Below, in pieces: positions 1 through 10,783 of a DNA stretch of 64,000 nt. Location: contig NC_090168.1 in assembly GCF_017916325.1 (NCBI RefSeq), positions 1,197,143-1,261,142 of the forward strand, written 5' to 3'. The notes beneath the pieces were generated by a model. That model searched no databases. It saw only the letters and a program-made list of their open reading frames with translations, and had not been told where the DNA came from. The position numbers and the translations under genes are program-made. Source of the stretch: Leishmania martiniquensis. Lineage: Eukaryota > Euglenozoa > Kinetoplastea > Trypanosomatida > Trypanosomatidae. How positions within the stretch are numbered: the stretch's first letter is position 1; each line of letters opens with the position of its first letter.

Positions 1-1624
1 CATGTTTGTGTGTCCCCTTTTGCTTCCCTTTCGCAACGGTCGACGACGTCTCAGTGGAGTGTTTTGTTTCCATACAAACAGACACACACACACAGACAGA
101 CAGACGCAGACGCAGACGCGATCACTCGCCTTTTTTTTAAGTGATACATATATATACATATATATATATATATCGGGCGCTTATGTGTTTATGGATTGTT
201 GCTTCATGGAGAAGCTGTGTGTGTAAGTGTGTGTGTGTGTGTGGATGAGAGAGGGGGAGGGTGAATGGCTCAGGCGAAGAGCATCGAGAGGAAAGCCGCG
301 AACATCGAGTAGGCGTACTCTGCGCAGGGAACTTCTTTGCTTGTGTCCTTTGTTTCTCTGCGTGAAATTCCTCTTTGGGAGTGTGCCGCCGCTTCATCCT
401 TTCCCTTCTTCCCCCCTCTCCGCTCTCTCTTTCTCTCTCTGTGTTGGTGTGTGATGTGCTCCGGGCTTTTTCTCTTCGTTTGTGTGCCGGTTTCTTCTTT
501 TTGTTGCTGCATATCTGCCCAAGCTGCCGTTTGCATCCACGGGCCACACCGCACGCAGCCACTGCGAGGGACTTCGCTGGAAGCAAAAAAGGCACCCGTT
601 CGCTCCTCCAGCAGCATGGGTGGACGGATGAGTACATGGGCTCACCTACTGGTGATATTTCCTGTTGGTGTCAGCGGCTCCAAGTGAAGCATCGACGCGT
701 GCACGCAAGCGGCAATAAAAAAAGATCTAAGGCAGGTGTAGAACATTTCTTCACCTGCGAGTGATCTTTTTCTGACGAGCTGGAGCGCTCTACGAGCTTC
801 AGTGGAAAGGCGTTGAGAACTTCCCTCTGCGTCCTGCCCCGCCCCCAACACACACACACATACACACACATACACATGCACACCGAAACGGGGGGCGGAT
901 CGAAATCCTTCTGCCTGTGAATCCGATGTCCCTGTGGGACACGCAGCAGATGTGCCGCCTGTTCACCTGTTGGCCCAGGCGACTGCGAGGTTTGCCGCAG
1001 CACGCTTGGTAGATATGGGTAAGCGGAGGGGGAGAGGGAACTTCCCCACCTCCCTCTTATTCCCCTTACCAGCATGACTCTTTGGCCCTTGCTTGTGTGG
1101 TCGAGAGGCGCACCTCTGCGCGGAATGTGCTGAAGAGTCATCATCTGCTCCTGCGCGTCTGATCCTTTCTGATTTGCATGTTGGTGCCGCCCTTTAGACT
1201 CGCGCGGCGTGACGGACCAGTACGTAAAGCGGTCAGGTTCATGACTTGGCATGTGAGCAGGTAGCCGCGTCACCAGAGAGGAGACCATTTCATTCTCAGT
1301 GTATCGCGTTCTAGTGGACCGATCCTGCCATTTTTCGACCCTGACCCAAGTGCCGCAGAGCATACACAATCACAGAACCCACTTCTCACGCAGGAGGACA
1401 CTGTGGCTCGCTTATTGGCCTCTTCTCGCGCCTGTCGCGCACTTCCTGTTTCTCCGAGCAGATTCAGGCTGCTAGCTCTTTCCTGCCCTCTCCAAAGACA
1501 TATAAATATATGCATATATTCATTGCGTCTTGTCGTTGTATAATCCTCCTGCATATCTGCATCAAGCGCCTGCAGCTTCTATTGGTCTTCATCCTTCGAC
1601 GCCCCCCTTCCTGATACGTAACTC
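1..1624. other. Non-coding spacer at left edge
   Basis: No reading frame here looks like a protein: the open frames are simple-repeat translations (runs of Thr/His from CA repeats, Ser/Leu/Phe from pyrimidine tracts). It holds a mixed TA/CA microsatellite at 145-175, a GT run at about 221-241, CA runs near 850-878 and several pyrimidine tracts. It is most likely the 3' UTR of a gene to the left plus the short 5' leader of the gene at 1625. No tRNA B-box or other RNA gene was recognised by eye. Confidence 0.6.
145..175. repeat. TA/CA microsatellite
   Basis: Alternating TA with occasional CA units, directly after a short T-run. Similar tracts recur near 36.1, 36.2, 41.5, 54.9, 59.3 and 61.95 kb, always in spacers. 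Simple-sequence DNA with no gene in it. Confidence 0.85.
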
Positions 1625-1924
1625 ATGGGGCTCCCGGGTTGGATGCGGCGGTGCGAGATCTACGCAATCTGCATGGTATGGCCGATCGCGACCGTCGTGG
1701 GGCTGGTGGGCACCTATCGCATCTTTATGTGGAGTTACGGCGGCCGCGAGTGCTTCCGATACGTCGCTATTCAGGAACCGTTCAAGGAGGAGTGGTACCA
1801 GGCCAACCCCAAGTCGGCGCTGGGCATGGACACGCCACTCTCGCACGTGCCAAAGTACCTGGAGACGCCCGGCTACACCGTCGACGGGGCCGTGGACGAG
1901 CACCCCCACCACCGCAACTTTTAA
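1625..1924 (+). CDS. Small single-pass membrane protein, probably mitochondrial; family not recognised
   Basis: A 99-residue protein starting at ATG 1625. What is visible: a short basic N-terminus with two arginines (residues 8-9), one hydrophobic segment at about residues 11-33 that could span a membrane once, then a polar tail rich in aromatic and acidic residues with a Pro/His-rich C-terminus ending in HHRNF. The codon pattern changes sharply from the spacer on both sides and the tail is not low-complexity, which supports a real gene. Size and layout are like small kinetoplastid respiratory-complex or ATP-synthase subunits, but no diagnostic motif was seen and that is only an inference. 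Independent trans-splicing is expected from the pyrimidine-rich stretch at about 1545-1615. Confidence 0.7.
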   Translation: MGLPGWMRRCEIYAICMVWPIATVVGLVGTYRIFMWSYGGRECFRYVAIQEPFKEEWYQANPKSALGMDTPLSHVPKYLETPGYTVDGAVDEHPHHRNF

Positions 1925-3587
1925 ACAGCCCTCAAAGGAGGGGTCTGGGGCTCCCCCTTGATGCGCTGGACTTTTGTTTTCGCCGCGCACGTGTTTACTG
2001 CAGTCTTCCGGCAACTGCCCTTTCCTCAGACGTCCCATGAATTTTCACTTTCCTGAGAGTGCGGCGGGCCTGTTCTCATGCTACAGCGAGCTGCGCTACG
2101 GAGGAAGCTTTCCATGGCATTTTCTGGAGTACTGTTATGTGACGTTCTGTGTAGAAAGAAGCGGTGCTGCTGGAAGGATCTCTTGTGTTGCGGAAAGTAC
2201 TGTCTGGGATGGCGCTTTCTGCGTGCCCCCCTCCCGCTCCCCCACAGTGGTGCTGTAAGGCTTTCATGAAAATAGTCTGCACGAACGCACACGCACGCAC
2301 AAAAGAGGATCGTCAATCGTCGACGCACGCGCATTCATCGTGAGGAAACGCGTTGCTGGTGGAAGCATGCATTAGCGTCGCCAAAGCGCGCCTGAAGTGC
2401 TGCGCAGAAGTGCCTGGGTAAGTGCAGGGCTTTGCACTGTGAGTGGCATGCTTTTGTGAGGATTTGGAGGAGGGTTGTCTGCCTTGACGATTTCTGTCGG
2501 ACTCGGTAAGACTCTCCGCCGTTCTGTGCTTCGCGGCATCCGTTGTTTATGCTATGCTCTTCAGTGTCGGGCCGTAGTGGAAGCGTCTGCCATAGCGCCT
2601 TTTTGCTGCTCCTTGCGTCATCCTTTGCCGGCGGTTTCGCTGGCATGCCGAAGTGGGCGTGACGGCGGATGCAGAAGAGACGATGCAGAGCGCCGATACA
2701 AGCGTTGGAGCTAATCAAGAGGTAAAGGCAGCGAGAGGCAAAGAGGAGCTCATTCATTCCTTGCTTCTTCCTGTGTGTGTGTGGTGGTGGTGGTGGGGCG
2801 CTGGTAGCTGAGGGGGGAGGGGAGAAAAGGTGCAGGATGGCCAGGCGAGCAGTGGTGGTGGGTGAAAAGGACGGAGGTGGCTTTGCTTTTAGTGTTGTCA
2901 TCGTGTGTGTGTGTGGGGGGAGGCGCCCCATGTACACGAGGGAGTACCTGCGAAGTCACCCTACGTACGCATGCGCGTACACACACACACACAGGAAGAA
3001 AAAGCGGAAATAGTGAACGAAACGGTCAAAGCGATGCGCCTTCATTCTGATGCTCACTCTATCGACTCGTCGTGAGAAGCATCTCGCTCGCCATCACTCG
3101 ACCCCGCATCCCGTCCTCTCCTCTCTCTGTTCCCTTCCCTCTTTGCTCTTGTCGTTGCATGCGCCTCGCCGCTGCTGCCGCCTTTCTGGTAAGCCGTAGT
3201 TCCTCTTTTGGTGATGCGGCGGTGCACATGCGCGGCAAGGGGGACTGCGCAGTCGAGCAAAGGCTCACGTCAGTGAGCCCCCCTCTCAGCTCTAGCTTGC
3301 CGAGTAGAGAGGGCGACTTCCTCTCTTGGCTTGATGAGATACGCTGCGTCGCTGCAGCGACGAATGGCGGGCGCCATCTCCTCGCTGCTGCATGCGAGCT
3401 CGATCGCCGTGGATCGGTCCTGTACCTCTGTCGCACACGCAGCCAAGCATCACTTTCATTACGGACTCCACCTTCCTCCATCGTCCCTTCTCCCTCTATC
3501 TGTCGCTTTCCCCTTTTAAGCAGCGCGGCACATTTTTCGTGCCGCCGGGCGGTTAAAGGCGCTCCCCACTGCCGCCGTCGCTTCCAC
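1925..3587. other. Spacer and possible upstream leader of the OB-fold gene
   Basis: Contains GGT/GT runs near 2770-2800, a GT run near 2908-2920, CA repeats near 2978-2994 and two strong pyrimidine tracts (about 3110-3155 and 3482-3518). The frame of the next gene stays open back to about 3072, but 3072 is GTG, and ATG 3159 lies inside the first pyrimidine tract, ahead of any AG acceptor. Composition is Ser/Arg/Pro-rich and repeat-like, so I treat this part as non-coding with moderate confidence. Confidence 0.5.
3482..3520 (+). promoter_or_regulatory. Probable SL trans-splice acceptor (pyrimidine tract + AG)
   Basis: A run rich in C and T ends with AG at 3519-3520. The first ATG after it is 3588, in frame with the downstream gene. 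This decides the start chosen there. Predicted by pattern only. Confidence 0.5.
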
Positions 3588-5279
3588 ATGAGGTGCTCCG
3601 CAGCTTTTCTTTTTTCCGGGACTCCTCCCGGCGCTGCTGGCAACGCCACCGCTCCGCCCCAGCGCTCATCGGTTCTTCCTTTGGCGGTGGCCCGCCAAGA
3701 ACATGAACTCCACAAGGGCAGTGGGAACCGAGGAATGCGTTGGGTGACAGATTGTTCAAACATCGTCGGCAGCAGCGGCCTCAGTCGTGCCCCTCGCCCT
3801 GTCACAGCTCGCCAGCTCTGCCGCGCTATTCTTGGCATGAATCAGCTTAGCGGCGGCGCCTCACTGATCGAAGAGCGCTGCGGCTGCCACGCCACGCAGG
3901 GGACGTCCACCTCTACATTCTCGTCAGCGCCGCCTTCCATGGCGGCTTCGTGTGGAGTAGGCTGCGAAGTGTGTGGTGATGGATATAACTTGCGCGATGC
4001 TGTCAGCGCTGCCCGCGTTGGCGAGAGCACGATCCGTGTGGATGCGGTTGCCTGTCACCGTTTCGTCGTGTGTGGCCGTATTGTGCGCTGCATCGATGCC
4101 TTCTCTAACGGGAGCGTTGCCGCTGCAGCAGGGGCAGCCGTATCTTCCGCTCCATTGACTATGGTGCCGTATGACCTTTTCTGGCTTTCAGACACCACCG
4201 GTGTGGTGTGCGTGCTGCGCCTTCGTCCTGGTCTAGCGCACATCTCCACTTCGCTGTCAGCCTCTAGTTGTCGTTGTGATGGATGGCCTATCGTGCCGGT
4301 GTGCGACTGGCGCACCTCACACACCGCTTCTGCAATGGCGGTATCGCACGCCTTTGCCGCTGCTGACGCCGGAGGGCCTGCGCCTCCTTCCCCGCGCGCC
4401 CCAAGGTGCGCGTTCCTGGCGAATCGAAGCTCATGCTCGCCTACGCCTGAGGGACGACTGTGCTGCACTGGTGTGTGTAATCGAGATGAGGCGCACAAAG
4501 GCATTGAATACGGCGCGAGCGTGGCAGAAGCCATGACAAACATCGGTCTTGCGTGTGAGGACGACTATGCCCTCTGTGTGAACGACTACGCAGTGTGCAT
4601 AGGTACCCTTGCTTTCGCTGACGTCGATGCCCACGTGCGGCATGCTCTACAGCCATACGCCAGTGACATACGCCAAGCTACTTGGGCCGCAGCTACGTCG
4701 TCGTGGTCGTCTGCTCATCTCCTCTCAGCTGGTGCAGGTTCTTGCAGCGGCGTTGATGCGGAGTCAGGCGGCGTGGGCTGTGGTGCATGCGGGGCTAGTA
4801 GAGACACTCCCGTCATCGATGAGGGAGGTGCGGGGGCCAGCGAGCAGCCTAGGTCGGCGCCAGTGCCGCCATCGAGGGAGCAGTTTGTGTTACTTCCTGG
4901 CAGTGAGGTGCCTCTCACGTTAGACGCGGCACGCGGGAAGCTGGGCGTGGTAGGGTCGCTGCCATCGAGCACTCGCTACCTCACTGCTGCTGAAGTGACG
5001 GAATGGGGAGGCACACCTGCCTGTGCAGCCTCCACTGCAACGCTGTTGAGGTCTTCGGCATCGACACGCCACGGCCACGGCGGCGAAGCGAACTCCGCCG
5101 CCGTCATAGATCGCCGATCCTCGACACACGCTTGCGCCGCGACTGACATGAATGAGATACCGCTCGTAAGCATCAAGGGAGGTCTACGCCTTGTCTCAGA
5201 CACGAACGAGTGCATGTTTTGGTGGCTTTCGGCGGTCGAGGCGCACGTGCGATGGAGCAGGCGCGTGCCTGCTCCATGA
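3588..5279 (+). CDS. RPA32/Stn1-like OB-fold protein (candidate)
   Basis: 563 residues from ATG 3588; in-frame alternatives are ATG 3159, 3228 and 3837. Two separated blocks resemble the single OB fold of RPA32/Stn1. Block 1, about residues 140-210, has a helix-like lead (NLRDAVSAARVGESTIRVDA), a strand ending VVCGRIV and a 'YDLFWLSDTTGVV' strand-turn matching the RPA32 'Y.IDD.T' pattern. Block 2 has 'YAVCIGTLAF' (near residue 335; RPA32 'YVKVAGHLRSF') and a C-terminal strand plus helix, 'LRLVSDTNECMFWWLSAVEAH' in two parts: LRLVSDTNE then CMFWWLSAVEAH (RPA32 'IMPLEDMNE...HILEVINAH'). The protein stops soon after this helix, so the winged-helix domain of canonical RPA2 is missing. Low-complexity inserts of over 200 residues separate the strands. 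I infer a ssDNA-binding or protein-docking role in a CST-like or RPA-like complex. The similarity is read by eye and unproven. Confidence 0.6.
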   Translation: MRCSAAFLFSGTPPGAAGNATAPPQRSSVLPLAVARQEHELHKGSGNRGMRWVTDCSNIVGSSGLSRAPRPVTARQLCRAILGMNQLSGGASLIEERCGCHATQGTSTSTFSSAPPSMAASCGVGCEVCGDGYNLRDAVSAARVGESTIRVDAVACHRFVVCGRIVRCIDAFSNGSVAAAAGAAVSSAPLTMVPYDLFWLSDTTGVVCVLRLRPGLAHISTSLSASSCRCDGWPIVPVCDWRTSHTASAMAVSHAFAAADAGGPAPPSPRAPRCAFLANRSSCSPTPEGRLCCTGVCNRDEAHKGIEYGASVAEAMTNIGLACEDDYALCVNDYAVCIGTLAFADVDAHVRHALQPYASDIRQATWAAATSSWSSAHLLSAGAGSCSGVDAESGGVGCGACGASRDTPVIDEGGAGASEQPRSAPVPPSREQFVLLPGSEVPLTLDAARGKLGVVGSLPSSTRYLTAAEVTEWGGTPACAASTATLLRSSASTRHGHGGEANSAAVIDRRSSTHACAATDMNEIPLVSIKGGLRLVSDTNECMFWWLSAVEAHVRWSRRVPAP

Positions 5280-6248
5280 CACAGTGCTTGAGCCCCTCCC
5301 TTCCCCCTTCACACACACGCACACACCCTCTCTCCGACACTCCCCCTCCTCCTCTTCGTGCCTTGGCGTGTGACGGACTCCTTGCTGAGGAAGTTGGTGG
5401 TTATCTTGCCGTAAACTTCTTTCTTCCATCAGTTTCAAAGCTCCTTTGGATTTTGCTCTGCTACTGCTCTGCCTTTTTTTTTTCAAAGTGTAACGTGTCC
5501 AACGGTGATGGCGGCGCCCCTTTCCCCTTACACCGGCAGCGATTGAGTCAAGCTGAGGCCAAGTCATCAGAGCCAGCACGCACAGCGACGGACGTTTGCG
5601 GTCTTGATGGGTGCACGCGGCCTGGTCGTCATGGCCTAACACGCCCACCCACAGAGGCGGACGTACGCGTGTGTCTTTTGGTTTGGTGTAGCTCGGGTGC
5701 CTCCACATGCTTGTCTCGTGTGTCTCTGTGACACCGTACATATGCCCTGCGCTTGGCCCCTCGCCCTCCTCCTTCGTATGCCGCTCCCCCTCTCTGTCCC
5801 TCCTCTCTTTTGGGCATCGCACCAGGTGTATTGGGCCTCTCGCTGTTTTCTTTGTCCTGCACTCCAGACCCATCGGCCACCGTGCGCTCCCCAGAGGCAA
5901 GCACACCCGCACTCACACGTACTCGCAGACGAGCCGTTTCCCTCTCAGAGGGCAGAAGATCGCATTTGTGCGCATCTGCGGGCAACGCGCCGGCGCATGT
6001 GTTTTTCTGTTTCCTCTACAATAATAGAGTAAAAAGGTCCTTTACTCTCCTCTTTTTTCATGGGGGGGCGTGGGGTACGCGATTGTGGCTACAAACGTGT
6101 CAGCAGAACGGAACGGAACAGACCCGTTACGTTCAGCGCTGCTGCGTCGCACACTAACCGACCTCGCGCACCACTCCTCCGGGCCTGCCATCCCTGCCCA
6201 ACGCTGTCCACCTCTACGCATAGTTGCGCGAACCCTTAGTCGAACGAA
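5280..6248. other. Spacer
   Basis: No supported gene. CA repeats near 5312-5325, a T-run near 5467-5483, and pyrimidine-rich blocks. Likely acceptors for the next gene are the AGs at 6222-6223 and 6238-6239, just before ATG 6249. Confidence 0.6.
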
Positions 6249-9200
6249 ATGCAGCCAGGGGGACGCAAGCGTGGCCGTAGCGGCTCCTCTTCTCCACCGC
6301 TTGCACCACTTTCTGCCGCGTGCGGCGGTGGTGCGCCCGGTGCTGTCGCCTGCGCGCTGAATAACGGCGGCTCTCTTTTCGCATCTTGTGGGCTTCTTCG
6401 AAATCGACAGAGCCACATCGGTGAGAGAAGTGCGGCCGGTCTTGGTGGTGGTGTGGCAGCCGTGACTGACACCACTGTCGCTCGGCAAAACCTGCTGCAC
6501 TTGCCGGCACTGCAGGAGGTGCTGCGGCGCACCTCACTGGCTGAGATGCGCGACCGCGAAGTGGTGGAGTTTCTACACGGGGCGGAGCAGTGGCTGCGCG
6601 AGCTCAGCCGCCCGCTCCAGTCGTTAGGCGCAAGCGGCAGCTCACGTGGCGGCTTATCGTCCTCCGCGTTCAGGGGCTCTCTGCCGAGCATGGAAGTAGA
6701 CGCGCTACTCAGTGCGTACCGAAGCGCCCTATCGGAGCTACGCCTACTCGTGCTTGGCGTCTTGCACACAATGCCGTGGTGGCGTGTTGTAGAAACGGTG
6801 GCGTGCAACCCGGTCACGGCGCAGGTGCGCAGGGCTCGCGTAGCTGGTACCTGTGGTAGAGGGGATCACAGCAACACCGGTGGCGGCGGTCGCATTGGTA
6901 GTGGATCCGGTCCATCGAGGGTGGCAGCGAGCTACCGTGGCAGCTCAGATCGCTCAGTGGCGGCAGTGCACGCCATTACGCGCTGGCATGTGCGTCTGCA
7001 AATCGCGTTTGAGCGTGTGTGCTTGACATTGATCGATCAGTCGCAACAGACGGTGCGTGGGGTCCTCGAGGTGTTACTGAAACCCTGTCAGCTTCGTCCG
7101 CCTGTGCGCGATGGAGCGCGGCGCTCCATCCCAAGTGACAGCTTCATTCGTGTCCTAAATGCTGTGGCGACCAAGTACGGCGCCAGCTACGTTGTGGAGC
7201 TGCTGGAGGGCTGCATTGCCGACTTCATGCCGCGGCGTAGGTGGGTGGAACGGCGCCATCACGTGGCCTGTACAGCTGTCTTGCTGTACCTTGCACTAGA
7301 GGGGCACACTCCAGCGTACCATTCGCGCCTTGGCAACAGCCAAAGCCTGCAGCGCGCGGTGGAGCTTCTCAAGTCCCTGCGCTCGCCTCACGCGGATGGC
7401 AGAGGTGGCGCCGGCGACTTCTCATGTCTGCTTCCATCCGCCATGCGCTCCTATTCTGTGCCCCTACCTGGAGGTACATCAGAGGAGAGCGGCACCGACA
7501 TGGGCGGATGGTCGTCTCCCGCCTCGGTGCATCAGCAGGGTGACCGCGCCTCGCTATCGTCGATGCTGCCAACGACCGGCGTTCTGCCGGCAGGCTACGT
7601 GAGCGCAACGCTTTTGGAGGGGGCACGGGCTGGCGAGGCGGCGCTGCGGCAACAAACTCTGCCCCGCCCATCCCTGTTTGGAGGAAGCTCGTCCTTGGTG
7701 GAGGCGACCACGACCGCGAGCGAAACGGAAATCAGCGACAGTGACGCGCACGGCAGGGGCTCTGCGAGACCGGTGGTAAAAGGCGGCCACGCTGGCGGCC
7801 TGGCTGGATGCAAGGTCACAGCCGCATTTTCTGCCGGTGGCAGTGATAGCTCTGGTGCGGCAATAACCCGCAGGAAGGCCAGGTTTGCTGGGGAGGTAGC
7901 TGACCAGCTCAGCAGCGAGGGTGCTAGCGGCGCAGCGGCAGTTCCCGGTTCAGCAGTAGCGGCTAGCGCGCCAAGCTTCCTTGATGTGACGGCCGAGCAC
8001 AACAATAAGCTCTTGTCGCACCGCAACGAAATCGTGCGCGTGCTGCTCAACCGGCTGCTGGATGTGGAGTTGACCCTAGAGCCCAAAGATGCAGAGGAGC
8101 ACGAGAGTGGGTGGTCACCCTTCGGTGGCGTTCACGGGCTCAGCGACGGCACCTCATCCTTTGCGATGGCGCTGAGCACGCGTCGAGCAACTATTCATTG
8201 CAGCCCGTTCGGCTCTCCAGCGGCGTCTGGTCTGGGGAACCCCGCGGCCCTCCTTTCAGGGCCGCGATCGGCGCTTACAGGTGTTGGTGGTCACTCTGTC
8301 AGTGTATTCCCCAGCGCCCCGCTTACCGCGGGACGAGCCAGCTCGTTTCGACCTCCCACGGCTGCGTCCTCCGGCCTAGATAGTCCCTCTTCCCTGTCGA
8401 CAGCCGCGCTTCTACTTTCACAATCCGGCTCGCTTGCTCTCGGTGATGCCGGGAGCCTGTCTGACTGGAACTCTGCCGCGGTGGCCGGTGGGTCGCTCGC
8501 TTCTTCGCAGCCCCTCGAGCATCTCTTCAACACACTCTCGCAGCCTTATCTCCGCATTCTGCGCGACTGTGCGACGCTCGTATACGGTCGACTAGCCGAT
8601 GACCTCCGCCGTCAGCAGGGCGCCGGCTCATGCGGCAATGCAGATTGGTGGATGGACATCGTGTTCTTCTATCTGACCGTCGTAGCGCGCGTCGATCGGC
8701 CAGTGTACTTGTTGTACCTCGCTCCGAGTCTGTCGATGCGTGGGACGGAGGATGAGTCCGTGGGGCTGCTGCATAAGCTCATTACTCTTGTGATCAAGGG
8801 CAGCATACCGGTGGAGCAGCCGCGGAGCAGCAGCAGCAGCAGCGCCTTTGGACGCTCCTCAGCGACATGGGCGTCGTCCGCGGCGTCTTCTATTGTCAGC
8901 GCCTCTTCTCTGTCTCTCTCTGCCGCTCCCGTTCAACCTGTGCGTCTGCGCATGGCGCCGCCGGCCGGCACTAGTCGTCGTGTCGTTACAATGGAAGAGC
9001 GCCTGCGTGCGGCTCGGCATATCTTTCCACTATTCCGCTTTCTTCAATGTCGCATCGACGAGACCAGTGGGGAGGGAGTGCGGCGTCGTCTGCTAAAGTG
9101 GACGGCGCAGGAATTGCGCCGGCTTGGTGGTAGTGGTGGTTGCGGTGCCTCTGCCTTGGGGAGCACCGGCGGGCCGGGCGGCTGCGCATACACGCGCAGC

Positions 9201-9749
9201 CGCCCACCGCCCTCGCGAGAAGCACGATTAGCCCTTATCACCTTTGCGCAGTGCGCGGCGATATCCGAGTTGATGGGGGTGGATGTGGTGCCACAGGTGA
9301 GCAGCACTAGCAAATCGGCGCTTGACTCCACTCGGTTCACGGCGAGTACCGCATACGGGGATACCTCGGACGGCATTGCGGCAGCCTTGGAGCCGTTGCT
9401 CAAGCGCTACACGTTGCAGAACGAGGTGCCAGCGGACGACGCGGTGGATGCTGGGGAGAATGACAGCAGCAATCACTCCGCCGCCTCGTTGTCTGTGCCG
9501 CCTTCAGAGGCGTCGTCATCATCACCGTCCGCATTAGCCTCTTCCTTGGCGCGTGACGGGGATCGGGTCGCCCAAAAGGCATCCAGGAGGACAGCAGCCA
9601 GTGCCGCCTCAGTGGTGCCCTCGTCGACTTCGCGTGACACGGCGCAGAGGCAACCCCGTCGCCGTATCGACCTTCGACAAATGGAGTTTGAGGGGCTACT
9701 GCAGCCGCAGCTGATGGCATACTGCCCATGGCAGGCGTGGCTGCGATGA
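6249..9749 (+). CDS. Large kinetoplastid protein of unknown function
   Basis: 1166 residues from ATG 6249, which is the first ATG after AG acceptors at 6222 and 6238. No family was recognised. It alternates helical, Leu/Arg-rich blocks (about residues 75-200, 225-380, 575-620, 755-850, 915-965, 985-1055) with long Ser/Gly/Ala-rich linkers (about 205-235, 390-570, 630-750, 865-900 and 1070-1140). One poly-Ser stretch near residue 862 is encoded by AGC repeats. Helical blocks include 'VRGVLEVLLKPCQL' and 'VVELLEGCIADFMP', reminiscent of HEAT/ARM-like scaffolds, but this is inference only. A basic 'RKRGRS' near the N-terminus could be a nuclear signal. No transmembrane segment or signal peptide is visible. 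The open frame, third-position GC and lack of repeats in the helical blocks make it a confident gene with unknown role. Confidence 0.85.
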   Translation: MQPGGRKRGRSGSSSPPLAPLSAACGGGAPGAVACALNNGGSLFASCGLLRNRQSHIGERSAAGLGGGVAAVTDTTVARQNLLHLPALQEVLRRTSLAEMRDREVVEFLHGAEQWLRELSRPLQSLGASGSSRGGLSSSAFRGSLPSMEVDALLSAYRSALSELRLLVLGVLHTMPWWRVVETVACNPVTAQVRRARVAGTCGRGDHSNTGGGGRIGSGSGPSRVAASYRGSSDRSVAAVHAITRWHVRLQIAFERVCLTLIDQSQQTVRGVLEVLLKPCQLRPPVRDGARRSIPSDSFIRVLNAVATKYGASYVVELLEGCIADFMPRRRWVERRHHVACTAVLLYLALEGHTPAYHSRLGNSQSLQRAVELLKSLRSPHADGRGGAGDFSCLLPSAMRSYSVPLPGGTSEESGTDMGGWSSPASVHQQGDRASLSSMLPTTGVLPAGYVSATLLEGARAGEAALRQQTLPRPSLFGGSSSLVEATTTASETEISDSDAHGRGSARPVVKGGHAGGLAGCKVTAAFSAGGSDSSGAAITRRKARFAGEVADQLSSEGASGAAAVPGSAVAASAPSFLDVTAEHNNKLLSHRNEIVRVLLNRLLDVELTLEPKDAEEHESGWSPFGGVHGLSDGTSSFAMALSTRRATIHCSPFGSPAASGLGNPAALLSGPRSALTGVGGHSVSVFPSAPLTAGRASSFRPPTAASSGLDSPSSLSTAALLLSQSGSLALGDAGSLSDWNSAAVAGGSLASSQPLEHLFNTLSQPYLRILRDCATLVYGRLADDLRRQQGAGSCGNADWWMDIVFFYLTVVARVDRPVYLLYLAPSLSMRGTEDESVGLLHKLITLVIKGSIPVEQPRSSSSSSAFGRSSATWASSAASSIVSASSLSLSAAPVQPVRLRMAPPAGTSRRVVTMEERLRAARHIFPLFRFLQCRIDETSGEGVRRRLLKWTAQELRRLGGSGGCGASALGSTGGPGGCAYTRSRPPPSREARLALITFAQCAAISELMGVDVVPQVSSTSKSALDSTRFTASTAYGDTSDGIAAALEPLLKRYTLQNEVPADDAVDAGENDSSNHSAASLSVPPSEASSSSPSALASSLARDGDRVAQKASRRTAASAASVVPSSTSRDTAQRQPRRRIDLRQMEFEGLLQPQLMAYCPWQAWLR

Positions 9750-10783
9750 TTTGCCTCCTCGTCAGCCTGCGTGTTTTTTGATTCATCTCGTGCGGAGCGT
9801 GAGGGGCTCTCTCTCTTGCTCAGCCATGTAGAAGGCACTTCGTGAGGGGGGAGGGGCGTGCAGATGGAAGGATGGACGAAAACTGCAGCAGTAACCACCA
9901 CAGACAACACGAAAGCGGAGAATGAACACAGCGTTTTCCCTTCCTGGTTCGGCCGACTCGTCTTGGTCTCATCATCCGTTCACCCACCCACGCTGGCCCT
10001 CTCTCTGCATGGTAACAGGGTCCCTTTCCCTTCTGCCGCCCTCGTCCCGCGACAGCAAGGGCTGCTGGCGAGGCTGAGTCGTCTCGGTGGGGAATAAGTG
10101 CTGGCCGAGTAAACTCTGTACACGCGCAGCCTTGCGGAGCTGCAGCGGTACTTGATTTCGGGCTTCCATGCCTCAGAGAAAATGACACAGGGGCCCGCTG
10201 CGAGGAGATCGGGCTCGAGAGGAGCTTGAAGGGGGCATCTGGGAAAAGAGGCTGCGAGGAAAGAGTGAGGCGCGCTACCGCGTCCCCCTTCTGCCCACCT
10301 GGTGATATGGGTGCTTTAATGTGTCTGTCTCGGTATTTGAGTGCGTGGAGTGCGTGGGAAGGCAGCCAACTTTGACGGCTCTCTTTCTGATTTGTCTTTG
10401 AGCACGTTCGCATCACCTGTTGTCTCGATGATGAGGGCGCCTTCCGATGCGCTGCATCCTTGCCTCTTCTTGGTGGGCGGGCGCAGCTTCATCCATCACT
10501 TCCCCCCATCTTCTTCGCTTTGTCTGCGGCGCTTCCTCTCCACAGCTGAACGTGCACCAGCCCTCTCTCCACCTGCTCTATTCCTCCTTGCATCTTCTCT
10601 GTATTCAGCTGTAACACAGTTGTAAGCAGGCGTATCACCGAAGCCACTACTCTCCCCCACACTTTGCTCCTCGCTCCCACCCCTCTGCCATTGGCCGTGG
10701 CTCGTCATCCCTCGCCTTGGGTTTGTGCCGACACGCTGGAGCGTCACCTCTGTTCTGTCCCACGGCCCATACACCATTTCAGA
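9750..10783. other. Spacer
   Basis: No gene seen. Mixed-composition 3' UTR-like sequence followed by pyrimidine-rich blocks at about 10490-10610 and 10645-10690. The frame of the next gene is open from 10664, but that codon is TTG and no ATG occurs before 10784. Confidence 0.6.
10743..10782 (+). promoter_or_regulatory. Probable trans-splice acceptor region of the trifunctional enzyme gene
   Basis: A C/T-rich stretch ends in CAG at 10780-10782, two bases before ATG 10784; another AG lies at 10740-10741. Whichever is used, the first ATG in the mRNA is 10784, which places the PTS2 at the protein N-terminus. Confidence 0.5.

Noticed and set aside
3072..3587. Upstream extension of the OB-fold gene
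   Set aside because: The frame is open but begins with GTG; ATG 3159 lies inside a pyrimidine tract before any AG, and composition is repeat-like. Kept as possible, not annotated.
3059..3838. 259-codon open frame on the minus strand
   Set aside because: Arg/Ser-rich antisense shadow in GC-rich DNA; all credible genes are on the + strand and no family motif is seen.
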